NCBI RefSeq assembly: GCF_009870125.1
Contig: NC_046683.1
Location: 5,146,001 to 5,210,000, forward strand
Direction of reading: 5' to 3'
Length of the DNA: 64,000 nt
Source of the DNA: Drosophila pseudoobscura
Taxonomy: Eukaryota; Arthropoda; Insecta; Diptera; Drosophilidae
A program made the translations under genes and the position numbers. This document shows, one piece after another, positions 33,761 to 44,946 of the stretch. Each line of letters starts with the position of its first letter. Within the stretch, counting starts at the first letter, position 1. Below the pieces are notes generated by a model, which saw only the letters and a list, made by a program, of their open reading frames with translations, was not told where the DNA came from and made no database searches.

Positions 33761-34693
33761 TTAGCGCATGGAAGGCAATCTTTTAGATATGTGTGATTTT
33801 AGGAGCCACAACATTTGGTTGCTCTATCTCGTATAGTCTCTGAGATCTAGGCGTTAATCGGGACAGACAGTAGATTCCCGTAGAGGCTTGCAGCCCATCT
33901 TGACAGGCTTAGGTACCGGGCATAAATATCCACTAAATTTACTAAACTACAACAAATTGTAATACATTTTTCTTTAACCCTTTTACCCAACAGAAAGGAG
34001 GCTTCCCAGCAACAGCGCCAAGAGCGACGCGAGGCCCACCGCCTGACGGTGGCCGAGAGAATCCGCAAGCAGATGTCCGACAAGAGTTACTCGGACTGGC
34101 TGGCATCCAAGCAGCAGCGTCATCTGGGAGCCCGGCTTCCCGTGCGGTTTGCGGTCGGGAGTGACGGCGCAGGCGCGGCCGATGCTTTCACACATATGAA
34201 GTCGGCGCACCTGCCATTCGTCCAGGTGAAGAGCGCCCCTCGAGTCAGCTCGTTGGTGGGAGGGAACGGGCGCAAGCCGGCCCGTTCGCCCGAGGAAGTA
34301 CAGCGACGGGTGGAGCAGTGGAAGCTGAACAAGATGAGGGAACAGGAGCGACAGCGGTCGGCCAGGCAGCGTGAGAAGGCCCAGCTCCAGGCCATGGCCG
34401 AAGAGCGGGGCCGCCAGTCTAAGCTGGCTTGGGAGCGTTGGATGGCCCGGGTGGCGATTAAACCGCGTCCCGTGCCACTCAATCGCCGCCCCGAGTCGCT
34501 GGCTAGAAGCACCGCATCAATTAACGTCAGTCAGAAGATGTGGCATCATGGGGGCCTTGGCGCAGTACCCAAGAGCCCAGAAACCCGGTTTCGAGGACGC
34601 TCGCCTGTTGCTCTGATGTCCAGTGCTCAACGTGCTCTGCGGCAGCGTCTGGACGAAATTGATGGGGTACGGATGCATCGTAGGCCAAAGTAA
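32759..34693 (+). CDS. CCDC34-like coiled-coil protein
   Basis: Three exons: 32759-32952, 33013-33630 and 33994-34693, with GT..AG introns in compatible phase, giving 503 residues. The first 240 residues are low-complexity and probably disordered, rich in Ser, Glu, Asp and Arg. The C-terminal half is basic and helical, with two short motifs 40 residues apart, YEEWLTLKK (from residue 263) and YSDWLASKQ (from residue 303), and later a long Arg/Glu/Gln coil (VQRRVEQWKLNKMREQERQR) and LAWERWMARV. Repeated (Y/W)xxWLxxK units inside charged helices are the signature of the CCDC34 domain. CCDC34 proteins are tied to cilia and sperm flagella in mammals, so a testis or ciliary role is plausible but inferred. 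Assignment rests on motif recall, not a search. Confidence 0.7.
33730..33755. repeat. (GA)n microsatellite with adjacent DINE-1 scrap in intron 2
   Basis: An uninterrupted (GA)13 tract inside intron 2 of the CCDC34-like gene, followed at about 33800-33925 by a degraded DINE-1 piece (TATAGTCTCTGAGATCTAGG ... GGTACCGGGCATA). The insertion explains why this intron (363 bp) is much longer than the gene's first intron (60 bp). Confidence 0.75.
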
Positions 34694-35250
34694 CATCCCG
34701 TAAATGCAGACGTACCCGTTCAATTTCTACCTCTTTGTCCGTTCGACTTTTAGCTCCTGCCACAGAGAGCTTCCAGAAGGCCCAATGCAGTAATTTTGAT
34801 AATTATAACCTCAAATCCTTCATAGACCATCTGAAATTACACTATCCAACACAGGCAGTGACGGTGTTTGCTTTGGGCTTCTCTGATCAAAGGAAGAGGG
34901 ATAGTGTTTTCACTTACTTTTCAGCTAAATCGCGAAATGTTTGCACGAAAACGAAAAGTGTTGTTGGCCCGACCAATTATTTTACAAATTATGTTTAAAG
35001 AGGGCACAATCTAAACTTCCCTGGCAATGGAGTCAGATGCTACAATAAGTCGTCTACTTTTTTCCTTTTTCAATTAAGATTCGTCGAGGGTGTGTTTTGT
35101 GTTTAAAAAGGAAGAATTTTTGCGGAAAATCGGAAAACTGGTTAATACAAAACGGAGCATCATCTTATGTTCGAATTTATGTTCCCAGTTTTTTCCTGGT
35201 TCAAGAAGTACGAATGGCTAGGTTATCCCTGGGGGCCATTCCCTGCTTCC
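34694..35250. other. 3' flank of the CCDC34-like gene, nothing clear
   Basis: AT-rich flank. A plus frame at 34735-34998 lacks an ATG start supported by context and is not recognisable. No clear polyadenylation signal was found. Confidence 0.4.
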
Positions 35251-35274
35251 ACTTGTACTTTTAATCCCTTTTCA

Positions 35275-35599
35275 GTGTGCCTCAGAGCCAGGCGACAACC
35301 CACTCAGCCTGCCCTGCTGTCCTCCTACACTGGCAGTGACTGCGACAAAATCGACGAGCACTTAGCTAAAATGTATGCCCAGCAATCCATCCATGTTCTG
35401 GGCAGTACTCCGGCCCTGCCCCACTCTCGCACAGTGGCCAGTCCCCCAGAAAGCCGAACCTACAGTGGCTGACGACTCGAATGCAGGACAAAAGGATTCC
35501 ACATTTTTCGGAGCTCATAGTTACAGTCCCAGAGACACAGAGACACAGAGACCGACTCTTAGTGGGCTTTTCCCTCAAATGAGCCAGTCCTTATCCTAG
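35275..35599 (+). pseudogene. Protein-like fragment in two overlapping frames
   Basis: After a good acceptor (CCCTTTTCAG) at about 35274, one frame reads QPALLSSYTGSDCDKIDEHL then AKMYAQQSIHVLGSTPALPH and stops at 35472. A second frame continues EPTVADDSNAGQKDSTFFGA then HSYSPRDTETQRPTLSGLFP and stops at 35599. The hand-over between two protein-like frames near 35440-35470 suggests a single frameshift, a missed short intron, or chance. No family recognised. It may be a decayed or lineage-specific exon. Confidence 0.25.
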
Positions 35600-35858
35600 C
35601 ATCAGACTCAATTTTACTTATAGAATTGGAGCCCAATGTCCATCGATGTAATCGCTTCCTCCATGGAAGTAAGCGTATTCAAGAGGTGGTTCTGTGTATA
35701 GCTGGAGAGCTGTAGGTCTCCTTTCTAAAGATATAAGCTGAGAGCAGAACCAGAACCGGCCTGCTGGACTGGAGTCCTATAGAAAGCACCCTATAGTTCT
35801 GCTTGACCTGCTTGAAACGCCGACGGCCTTCGGCTTTGACTGGTCGTCGTGCGCTTAC

Positions 35859-36027
35859 CTGGTAACTAGTTGCGTAAGTGGTTTCCCCTGTAATCGCCAC
35901 CTCTGATACTCCTTCGCCAAGTGTAATTGGTTCATTGAGCATTTTCTCAAGCTTTTGTCGCTCTGCTGTCATATCCGTGCTTGGCCTGGATCGGCCATTT
36001 GGGGCGGATTGGGAGGATTGGGGGCTG
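35859..36027 (-). CDS. Candidate internal coding exon of an unknown minus-strand gene
   Basis: 169-bp open stretch bounded by a fair acceptor (TTTCCGCGTAG) and a strong donor (CAG|GTAAGC). One base completes an upstream codon, then 56 codons read SPQSSQSAPNGRSRPSTDMT then AERQKLEKMLNEPITLGEGV and SEVAITGETTYATSYQ. It is Ser/Pro-rich, then helical. The phases are self-consistent for an internal exon. Upstream minus frames around 36060-36330 (including YEYFSIVDEG) could supply an earlier exon, but I cannot join them with confidence. Product unknown. Confidence 0.35.
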
Positions 36028-37259
36028 CTACGCGGAAAGTTTCCGGGTGAAGGTCGGCATATCAAGTATTTTTCGTTGTCAAAAGATAATAAAAGCAACT
36101 ATACTTTTGTCTTTTGCTGTCCTCCGTGCCCGCTCCTCCATCCATTCGACACTGTGCAACAATTCGCTTTTGTCGTCTAGTTGCTTCTGCTGTTTGCTGC
36201 TTGCTGCTTGATGTAGTTGATGTGGGGCGTGGGGTAAGGGGAGGCGCAACAAAGATACCCTCTGTACCCCCACCCGCACCCGCACCTGCTGCACCTTCAT
36301 CTACAATGCTGAAATACTCGTATCTCACTGCAGGCCGTTCTCCTTTCACTCGGGCGACATTTATTTGTTTTATTTTAATTGCAGCTATGCGGCTCCAAGC
36401 ACAGCGGCAAACGCAGCCAGGGTCGCTTTGAAGGAGACCCCACCATGGTGGGGGGTAGCGGCAACCCCATCTTTCGGGTCTGACTTTGCATTTGGCTTTT
36501 GCCAATGCGTTGCATCTTGCAACGGAGCCCGACACGGAGCCCGACACACGGCGACAGCACAGAATGTTAATGAAATTTTAATTAAATAGAAGCTCGACTT
36601 CTCTTGCCACCCCACCAGATGGTTATTTTGTTTCTTTTGTTGCGAAATAATATTTCTACAAATACAGAGGTGTCGTATGCATATTTATTGGCTTGTACTA
36701 CGAGAAATCTATTCCTACTTGGGCAACAGATTGTAGGTACCACTGAAAGCCGGTAGTGTGGAGTTTCCAGATGGGAATTCGAGTAAGAAGAATAGAGTTT
36801 TCTCTGATTCAAGCTTATAAATGTACCTATTAGTCGCTCTTCCTTAAACAAGTTTCTTAAGGCATGAAAGATCATTATTTATACTGTTGGTAATAGCTTA
36901 GCCCCTGGAAAAACCCTCTGATTATAGACCCCAAAGTTTTTGTTGCCTAGTGTTATTCGGCACACAGCATACTAGAAGCTTATCCCGAGATTGCATCGTT
37001 ACAGGGCCGATAAATTCAGTGTGGGGTGGGGAGGGGGGGTAGGGGGGTGGGGTATAATCTGATTGAATTCCGCCGGCAATGTAGGCAGTGCAGGAGGGTT
37101 CCCACATAAATCGTCGACTGTGGCGGCTCCAATTGCAGCCACAGAGACAGAGTGTGGAGCATAAAGCGATGAAGTGTGTACTTTTTCGGTGAAAATGGCA
37201 GGGCTGTAATTGAAAAACTGCGCCGCTGCATACTTTTAGGGATTATTTTAAAAGAACGC

Positions 37260-37530
37260 AACACCAGTTCGGCCTTGGCTGGTCGGTGGGCGGTGGGTGG
37301 TGGGTGGTGGTGGGTGGTGGTCGGTGGGTTCCACGTCCATGTCATCAGGAGGATTGTAAAAAATGTCACGCCAATCGCTGAGGCAAACAATTTGCGTTCT
37401 GCGGCTACTTCGGTGGCTGTTGCTGTGCCAGCAGTTTCCAAACACATTGTGGGTGGATGGGTGTGTGGGTGTGTGGGTGAGGGGGTGTATGGGTGTGTGG
37501 GTGTATGGGTGTGTGGGTGTGTGGGTGCCG
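37260..37530. repeat. GT-rich minisatellites (GGTGGTGGGT and GGGTGTGTGGGTGTAT units)
   Basis: Two GT-rich arrays: a GGTGGTGGGT-type block at about 37280-37325 and a GTGTGGGTGTATGGGTGTGT block at about 37446-37530. They generate long artificial open frames on both strands (Val/Gly/Cys or Thr/His/Pro runs), which should not be read as genes. Confidence 0.85.
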
Positions 37531-37612
37531 TTTCTCACTCCTTTGCTGTTTTTGTATTGGCCGTGCGTCGAAAGGCAATAAATGTGACCACAAACAAGCG
37601 AATAAACGCAGA

Positions 37613-37672
37613 GACACACACACGCACGCACTCACACACACACACACGCACCCACTCACACACACACACACG
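37613..37672. repeat. (CA)n microsatellite array
   Basis: Three CA blocks separated by CGCACGCACT and CGCACCCACT interruptions. Confidence 0.9.
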
Positions 37673-37864
37673 AACAGCATGCGCCTGCAACATGGAAAAG
37701 CGAGCCGTGTTTTTGTGTGTTTACAAACGGCAGCAATGGCGCGGCGTTAATGGCCAACAAGCTTGAAAAAGCCGCCGAAGTAGCGGCATTTAAATGCATT
37801 GAATCCTTTGTGCCCCCAGAACGAGAAAGCTGCAAGCCCTGGATCCGGAATCCGGATATTGCCA

Positions 37865-38299
37865 TCAGCATGTAGTCCCATGACCCACCATCAAATTTTC
37901 ACTTTCCAAGGCGCACTTTTTGGCTTGGCTGCCGGCCAGTCGGTTCCAGCGGTACCTTCTGTCCAGGGGCGCTGCCGAGGTGTCCCTCTCCTCCCTTGCG
38001 CTTTCGCAGACGACGACATTGGAGGGTGAAGGTGGATCCCCCTCTGCGCCAGGCTTTGTCTTCGCCTGCAGCCCGTCGGTCCTCTGCTGCCTCAGCAGGT
38101 GGCAAACCTGAAGAGCCCTGGATGTTGGGATGTCAACAACTTCTACCCCGGGGTTCTGCGGCTCCTCAGTGAGCCCAAGGCTAGGGCAGGCAATAGCCAA
38201 CTCTGCCTCCGACTCGGAGGGACTAGTGATACCCGATTCCAGTTCCTCGAAAACCTCTTTCTGACCCTTGATTGTGGCATCACACGAGCTGCTATCTCG
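37865..38299 (-). CDS. Candidate terminal exon of an unknown minus-strand gene
   Basis: A minus frame open for about 145 codons to a stop at 37865 has balanced, acidic, Ser/Pro-rich composition (KEVFEELESGITSPSESEAE, LGLTEEPQNPGVEVVDIPTS, CHLLRQQRTDGLQAKTKPGA). It does not start with ATG, but a plausible acceptor (GGAGCTGCAACAG|GAAGC) lies at about 38300, so it would be a final exon. No family recognised. A decayed LINE begins a few hundred bases away, so it may instead be LINE-derived or chance. Confidence 0.25.
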   Translation of the reverse strand, partial: RDSSSCDATIKGQKEVFEELESGITSPSESEAELAIACPSLGLTEEPQNPGVEVVDIPTSRALQVCHLLRQQRTDGLQAKTKPGAEGDPPSPSNVVVCESAREERDTSAAPLDRRYRWNRLAGSQAKKCALESENLMVGHGTTC

Positions 38300-38815
38300 A
38301 GCTTCCTGTTGCAGCTCCACTCAACGCCGGAACAGGGTCTCCGACTCAAGATAGGATTAGTTCTATCCAAATGCAGCATTACAGGGATCTTCAAACCCCA
38401 AAAAGTATTTTTCCATGATTCACAAAGTCAAAGGAACCAGTAGAAATAGCAAAAATCCCAACGACCCAGCTCGAAAGGGAAATTAAAATTGGAAAACGTC
38501 TCTCCAGCTTCCAATTTACCTCCGAAATGGGCTCCAGCAGCCCTGCTGAAGGAGCCTCGTAAACCCAACCAAATAACAACAAGCCAACAAATACCAAATA
38601 GCAAATGCCCTCTGCGAAAACTGGGCTGTCATTAGCATCAGATTGCTGGTTGTCATTCGCCTCCATGCACCACAAGAGAGCAGTACAGCCTTCCCTTTCA
38701 TAAACACCCACTCCTGAGGCAATGCACCTGGAAAAGGTAAAGACACTTGCAGGACTACGCATAAACTACCAAATGCTGCAGCATTCACCCCACTGCAATA
38801 ATATTTTCCATTCCA

Positions 38816-41014
38816 ATGCAGACAAGAGAAATCTTCAGCCCCTGCTTGGCGAAAATACTGGACAAAATAATCTCGAGCAGACTGTGCTGGCGCCTCGATA
38901 GTCGCCAATGGGGTCCAGGCCTCCTACCAGTCCTCTCAACCAAAAAACCACACATCTCTCATATCACTGGACTTCACACAATGACCGATGAACTCAAAAA
39001 CTGGCAAATACAATCTAGATACCTCAACTACATTACAAAGTTTCTCTCGCACCGCAAAATAATAGTTACAGCCTCGAACAGCCTACAACAAACTGAACAA
39101 AACAATAGCGAAACACACAAAACCTATGAATTTACTTCATACGCCGACGATAACACAATTAAAAACAAAAATATGTAAAAATACCTACTGCCTTGACAGT
39201 GACAGCCACTTCTCTGACATCGACTGCAATCACCTTGACATACTCCAGTCAAATTTGTTGGCATTAGAAAACGAAAATAGACCAAAAAATACAAATGGAA
39301 ACATCGTATCAACACCCTCAGCCCACAAATATCTGGTCGCCAGACGATGAATATGCGCTTTTCAATAATAACAGCTGGCTTGAACAGCTGATTTTGCGAA
39401 TGTGGCGACATCTATGGAAATGTATGGTACGTAGCCTTCATGATCACTCTTTTTATAATGCAGAGGGATCAAAACCAGGTTTTGACTTTGAAAAATTAGG
39501 ACCATAGTGCATAGTGACAGCAGGGGTGTAGCGTCTCTAGGGATGGACCTGGGCTGATTCACTGGCTATCGTAATCGTTGTTATCGATGTTTTCTTACAG
39601 CTCTCAAAGGCTCGCAAGATGGTAAACGATGTTATGTTCTAGCAGATAGATAGATAGCATTCCAGTGTGATGTATGAAACAAGATTGTTGTAAAATAATA
39701 TGTAGAGCATCACAGAAGGAGTTGTGGGAAGTAAGGTGGGAAGAAAGGCACCTTATAAGGGTAGCAACGAAGCAACAAATATTAAATATCATCAGCTATT
39801 GATGTAAATGCAACACCAAGGCAATTCTGTGATCAACCCAATTCTAATGTTAAAAATATACCTCAATATACTTCAAGTTAACAACATTCTATACTTACTT
39901 CAAACTACGCCAATCAACAACTGCAACACGAGGCCCAGCTCATGCCCATAGAGGCAAGAAAAGCTATAACCAACACCAGACACACGCCCCTAGAAACCGC
40001 CTACCAGAAACTCCTCAATTCCGAAAAGATACCAAAACTCCCCTCAATACTTTTCAGCTTTGCAAAAGCCTTGGCAGCCACATAGCCCCCTCTAACACAC
40101 AATTGATCAATACCCATCTCCACCAATCAGACAATCCAACAATAATCGACAGGTCTACAGGTCCTCGAGCCTCAACAGTCTCTAAAGGAGCACCAGTTTT
40201 TATTTACAGACGGATCTAGAAGCACCTCCTAAAGTAACATTAGAAATTGCAACCATTCGTACAGCCTACAAATATTGACCTATCAGGGGAAACCTAGGAA
40301 ATTCGCAGTCTCCATAGATTCGCTGTCTGCCCTGAAATCAATACGCAATCCCAACGATACGGAATACTACCCCTCATCCATCATTCTGTAATGGGTATTG
40401 GGATTCCCGGCAAACGAAATGGCTGATCATTCAGCCAAAGAAAAACATAAATTCCTGCTCACTACAGAAGCAAATTACACTAATCTGACCTCCTTAAACG
40501 AACTAAAGCCTACGAAAACACAATCTAGGACAACACATCTCACCACTACAAGACCTACAGCCCGAACAAAACGGACATTAAAGACCTAATTACCACAGGA
40601 CACCTCCGCCCCGATTAGGACTAGGACACACCTTCATCGCCCACAAACATATCATAAACAGAACCGCCCCACAAATTTGTAAGCCACCTTTTTGTTTGGA
40701 CTGCCCCTTAATCCAAAAACAAACATGGATTTCCCCGAACATGCCCTTAGAAGAACCAGAAACCTTCAAAAAATCCAGCACCGAACACAACAGGAAAGCA
40801 GAATACACAGAATCTTTTAATAGAACTTGCAGATAATTTACAGAAAAATTAGGTATACTTTAGGCATAGTCTAAGGATAGTCTGAGCCATGTAAAAAGAA
40901 TAACATCCAAGTAAGAATAGAACTAGTCCAGCTTAAGGCCTTAGTGGTTAGAGCTTCATAGAATTGAGTGTAATTCGAATTGGCATTCAATTTTGTGAAA
41001 TAAATAATAATAAG
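38816..41014 (+). pseudogene. Decayed I-like non-LTR retrotransposon (RT, RNase H, TAA-rich 3' end)
   Basis: The plus strand reads FSPCLAKILDKIISSRL (RT palm entry, S(L/P)...L.KI.EK.I..RL), then SYADDNTI at about 39137 (the catalytic YADD box). There follows a long gap with stops, then LFTDGSRSTS at about 40199 (RNase H active-site Asp), FAVSIDSLSALKSIRNPNDT at about 40300-40355, and WVLGFPANEMADHSAKE at about 40392-40440 (WVPGH.GI.GNE.AD..AK). The C-terminal tail follows (FPEHALRRTRNLQKIQ). The element ends near 41001-41014 in TAAATAATAATAA, a TAA-repeat tail as in I elements. Many stops and frame changes; the 5' end is not located (possible remnants back to about 38400). Confidence 0.8.
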
Positions 41015-42879
41015 CGAATATTTTAGGCATCAACAAATATATTCTTGTTCCTAGGAAACGCAGTATTCGAGGTGGGCAGATAAATAATCGCCCTACCAAA
41101 GAAAACACGATTTATTTTTCATTTTTTAGCTTTATCTTGGTCTCCAAGGGTCCCCAAATTTTTGTAATACCTTCCACAAAAATGGACTTGTCGAGGTCCT
41201 CAACATAGGCTCTGGTTTCACAGATACCCTGTTCATTCGACTCGTTCGATATATCCCAGAAAAATCCTATACTAAAGTACAAATTTTGTTTCAAAGAAAA
41301 GAAAGTAAGTCTTTTAAGAACCACATAAACGGCAAGGCTCAAGCCGAGTACTACACATATGAAGGCCTATTATGCTGAAGGAGATATATGTATATATGTA
41401 CGTTTTCGGGGGGCTCCCTTCTAAGAACTGTTGCGACTAAGGTGGTTCGGTCGCTTTTCCTTTTTAGCGATCCAAATGAAACCACAAGACAAATCGCTCC
41501 CGGAACCGCGGAGGAGCTGAATCATGCCGCTGCGGATGCCAAAGGATGGCCGTATTGTCGCACCGACATCCAAACCTCAAAAGGCATGGGGGGGGGGGGG
41601 AGGGGGCCAAATGTGCGGCTCCCTGTACTTTTCTGAACATTTACATAAATTGACAAATTTTATGGCACCAATAGGCAGAGCGGCATCGCAGCCATCGACG
41701 TGACAAAAAGTACCAAATTTCCGGAGCCGCGTTGAGCGTAAAGTGGCGCTAAAAAGCCACCCATTGATACCGAGAAAGAACCCCGGCAAGAGGGCCGAGT
41801 GCCGAGTGCCGAGTGCCGAGTGCCGAGTGCCGTGTACCGAGTGCCGTGCAAACGGCTACTGATAATTTTTGAGTCGTGCACCGGGCCGTGCCGTGTGACA
41901 GCTTCCGGTGGCAAGCAGGTGCTGATAGGCCCTCCCCCCCCCCGACATTTTCGTCGTCTGGGGTCCAGCCAAACAATATTCTTATCTGCCTGCCAAGGAG
42001 CCCCCGTCACCAAATGCCTGCTAGATCATTTCTAATTGGGGACGGGACACCAGCCCAGTCGAGAGCATGTTGTAATGAGCCAAAAATCCGCTTATTGAGA
42101 TGTCGGTAATGAAGTCTCATCGGCATCAATTCATAATAATATTGCTGATTTTGTGTCCTATGGCATTTCATTTAAAAATTTAAATTAAAGCATTGCTTGT
42201 GATCTGCCGGTAAAGTGGGTGTTCCTCTGTAAGTCCTGTAAGACCTGTAAGTCTAGCGCTCATCGGATGCCCCATTGCCCCTCTTGGTCTAGGTCAATCT
42301 GAGGATTGAGGACACAGGACCTCCTGGAGAACTCCATAAACTTACTCTTCACGTCCAGCAGAATAGTTGGAGTCAGAAGTTGGCGCGGTTCAACTAATGA
42401 AGGATCAGGCTCTGGAGCTTCAAACCGAGTCTGGAGTAGTGCAGGCTCTTCGAGGTCATGTAGGTGAGATGGAGGCGTAATTTACTGATGCCATTGATCC
42501 AAAAATAATCATAAAACTGGAACATGTACGAGATACTTAGGGCCGCTAACCCTGCGGTCTTTGGGAATCAGTTCTGGTGCAGCTTTTCACATTAACGAGG
42601 AGCTATCAAGAGACACATATCGTTTATCTTTAAGGAGATCTTTAGGGAAGAGATAAGAGAAAGCAGGAAGGCAGGAAATATAAATACTTATGATGGTAAC
42701 TTTCTCTAGATCAATGCTCTATTTGATCTCTTATGTGTTATGCCAAATACTAGTTATGTTCAAAATATCATACATGTATATATGTATACTTGTGGTGTAT
42801 CCACAGCATTTGAGCATTTATTTACTATATAATAGGTGGCTATATAGACCTTGACCTATACAGGTCTTGAAAGACCCCT
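41015..42879. other. Intergenic DNA with simple repeats, no gene seen
   Basis: Includes a poly-G tract (41588-41600), a GAGTGCC heptamer array at about 41796-41850 and a short poly-C at 41935-41943. Open frames here are repeat-driven or short. Confidence 0.5.
41796..41850. repeat. GAGTGCC heptamer tandem repeat
   Basis: About five perfect 7-bp GAGTGCC units followed by degenerate ones (GTGTACCGAGTGCCGTG). Confidence 0.85.
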
Positions 42880-43120
42880 ACATCGATAATTGCTTTAGTG
42901 TTGTGCGGCATCCACAATTTTGAAGAAACGCGAAAACCAAGAAACCCGAATCATAGAGAAGGAGTGTATCTAGCAGATTGCCCAATCTGGATCGGATTGA
43001 ATCATTATTATAGCCAGAAATGGCTACTCCTTTTCTGTCTATCTCTCCCTCTCACACACTCTTCCTCGTGCAGTGTGCGGCTCCTTCCGGAGGGAAGCGA
43101 AAAAAAAACGCCTGGCGTAG
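42880..43120 (+). mobile_element. DINE-1/INE-1 type repeat, 3' portion
   Basis: Contains the body shared with the other copies: GAATCATAGAGAAGGAGTGT, ATCTAGCAGATTGCCCAATC, TTATTATAGCCAGAAATGGC, then CTCTCCCTCTCACACACTCT and TCCTCGTGCAGTGTGCGGCT. The 5' hallmark is missing. Confidence 0.65.
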
Positions 43121-44327
43121 GAAAAAGGAACAGATGAGAAAAATATGTTTAAAGAAAAATCTAAACCGATAAAGTCGAATATATAACGAGCGGGAACGTT
43201 TTGGGTCGCGATTTGCTTCTCCCGATTTTTATGAAATGTTTTTTTTTTTGGCAAGAAAATCAATTGCGAAAAACGAGACCAAACATCCCAAAGTTGTGTT
43301 TGTTCAAACTTTTTAAACTCTAGAAGGGCTGTGGCGATTTTCATGGCTTTTGATTTGTTGTATTTGTAACTTTAAAAAAACATTGGAAAACTCACGAAAA
43401 AATATGGAAAATCTAGAAGCGGACGGTGGCTTTAGGATTTATGAAAACGCAAGTCAGAAAAATGAAATCAGTCGGTTTAGAATGCTTATAGAGTGCCCAT
43501 AAAAATGAATGAAAAATCAGATAAAAAACAGGTTTAAGTGAGTGCAAAAAGTGGTTCAAAAGTCGTAAAATTGTGTGCAAATCGTTACATAAATTAGCAG
43601 CTACCAAGAAGATACAATCTTTCCGAACGGAGACCACGAAACATTGCGGAACACAGGAACAGGTTTAGAGCAGGGAAATCTTAGAGCTAAGATAAGAGCT
43701 CACTGAGATAGTCTTCGAAGTACAAGAAGAAATACTTCAAGTGTTCAGCAGCGTTTCTAAGCGATTGCACAATTGAATACAGAACGCCTCCCTTCGTTTG
43801 CATTGGTCTAAAGGGGACCACCAGAGCCAATGCATTGGAAAATTGGCGCCATGCTGCGTGCTTTGCGCACAATTCAAACATCAGGGGACAAAAAGCAGTA
43901 GGACAGTGTGAGGGCCAAAACAAAAACAATCGCAGCTCATCCGGACTCAAGAAGCTCAATGGTATCCAAAGCGAATTAAAGCTGCCACAAGACGTGGCCT
44001 ACACGTTGCAACTCAACAGACAAACAACTTTCAGGGCTTGTATGGGGGTCGTTTCCCTTCTACGCCCTTAACAAGTGCCAGCCCAGGCAGAATGGGAAAT
44101 TATTGATGGGGTATTACCAGGGCTGAAGCCATTTTTTTGGCATTAAAACTGAAATTTCGGAAGAGCATATTATCCCAACCTTATCAAAGGTAGATATAAT
44201 GGGCAGTCGTAGGAGGAGATGACCGTACCTTTTGGGGCTTTCCAGAATAATATACCATACTAGTTAAACCCAAGTTTTAATGCCTTAAAAAACCAGTTAC
44301 AATGTAAAATCGCTCAAACAGGATTGG

Positions 44328-44561
44328 TTGAAAGTATTACTGATGATCTGTCTCCACAAATCGAAACCATCAAAACTTCGCCAACCAAAAGTTGCCTTTG
44401 AGACGAGTATGACAAGCAGTTCAACCAAGTTATCCATCAGAGAGGTAGATAGATACCTAGCAGAGGAGTACACCAATGGAAAGCAGGACCCTTTGACCTG
44501 GTATAGTCCACAAAGGGCCAACACTCTTGACGCCCAATTGAGACTGTGGGTTGCGCCCTAA
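44328..44561 (+). pseudogene. hAT transposase C-terminal (dimerisation) fragment
   Basis: The plus frame reads STKLSIREVDRYLAEEYTNG then KQDPLTWYSPQRANTLDAQL. This matches the hAT dimerisation block, E..RYL.E......DPL.WW......P.L..LA. The next block (L.IP.TS) is damaged, the frame reading RLWVAP then stopping. No upstream catalytic domain was found. Confidence 0.55.
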
Positions 44562-44639
44562 CGATATCAAGTTCTCAGTACAAATGAAACTAAGTTTACG
44601 AAGTTATAAGGTCCATTGAATTGTAGTGCATTTACACAT

Positions 44640-44880
44640 AAGCTTTAAACTTAATATTGGACTGCAAAATTGAACTAAGAACAAAGAACCAATGAACAAA
44701 AAAGAACAACCAGAAAAGACAAATGAACAAAAAACAACGATAAGCAAAGGAGAACAAACGAAAAAGAACGATGAATAAAATAGAACGATGAACAAGAAAC
44801 AACGATTAAGATAGATGAACAAAAAAGAGCGAACTAAAAGAACGACTTAGTTCACGAACGAGTTCATTCAGTAAATTGAA
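44640..44880. repeat. Degenerate GAACAA(A)-type tandem repeats
   Basis: Irregular repetition of GAACAAAAAAGAACAAC, GAACGATGAACAAGAAACAACGA and similar 17-23-bp purine-rich units, ending in a TTCACGAACGAGTTCATTCA palindrome-like stretch. No coding content. Confidence 0.6.
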
Positions 44881-44946
44881 CGATGTTTCCCCCAACAGTA
44901 CTCCTCAAGTCAATGATTTTGGCCACTGTTCGCAGTTGTTGGAAGG

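Noticed and set aside
34735-34998. 87-codon plus frame after the CCDC34-like gene
   Set aside because: No ATG context, no splice signals and no family resemblance.
37176-37766. 196-codon plus-strand frame and overlapping frames at 37248-37680 on both strands
   Set aside because: Driven by GT and CA minisatellites; sequence is Val/Gly/Cys or Thr/His/Pro repeats with no domain.
38516-38908. Minus-strand 130-codon frame with hydrophobic stretches
   Set aside because: Overlaps the plus-strand RT entry motif of the LINE, which is the better explanation.
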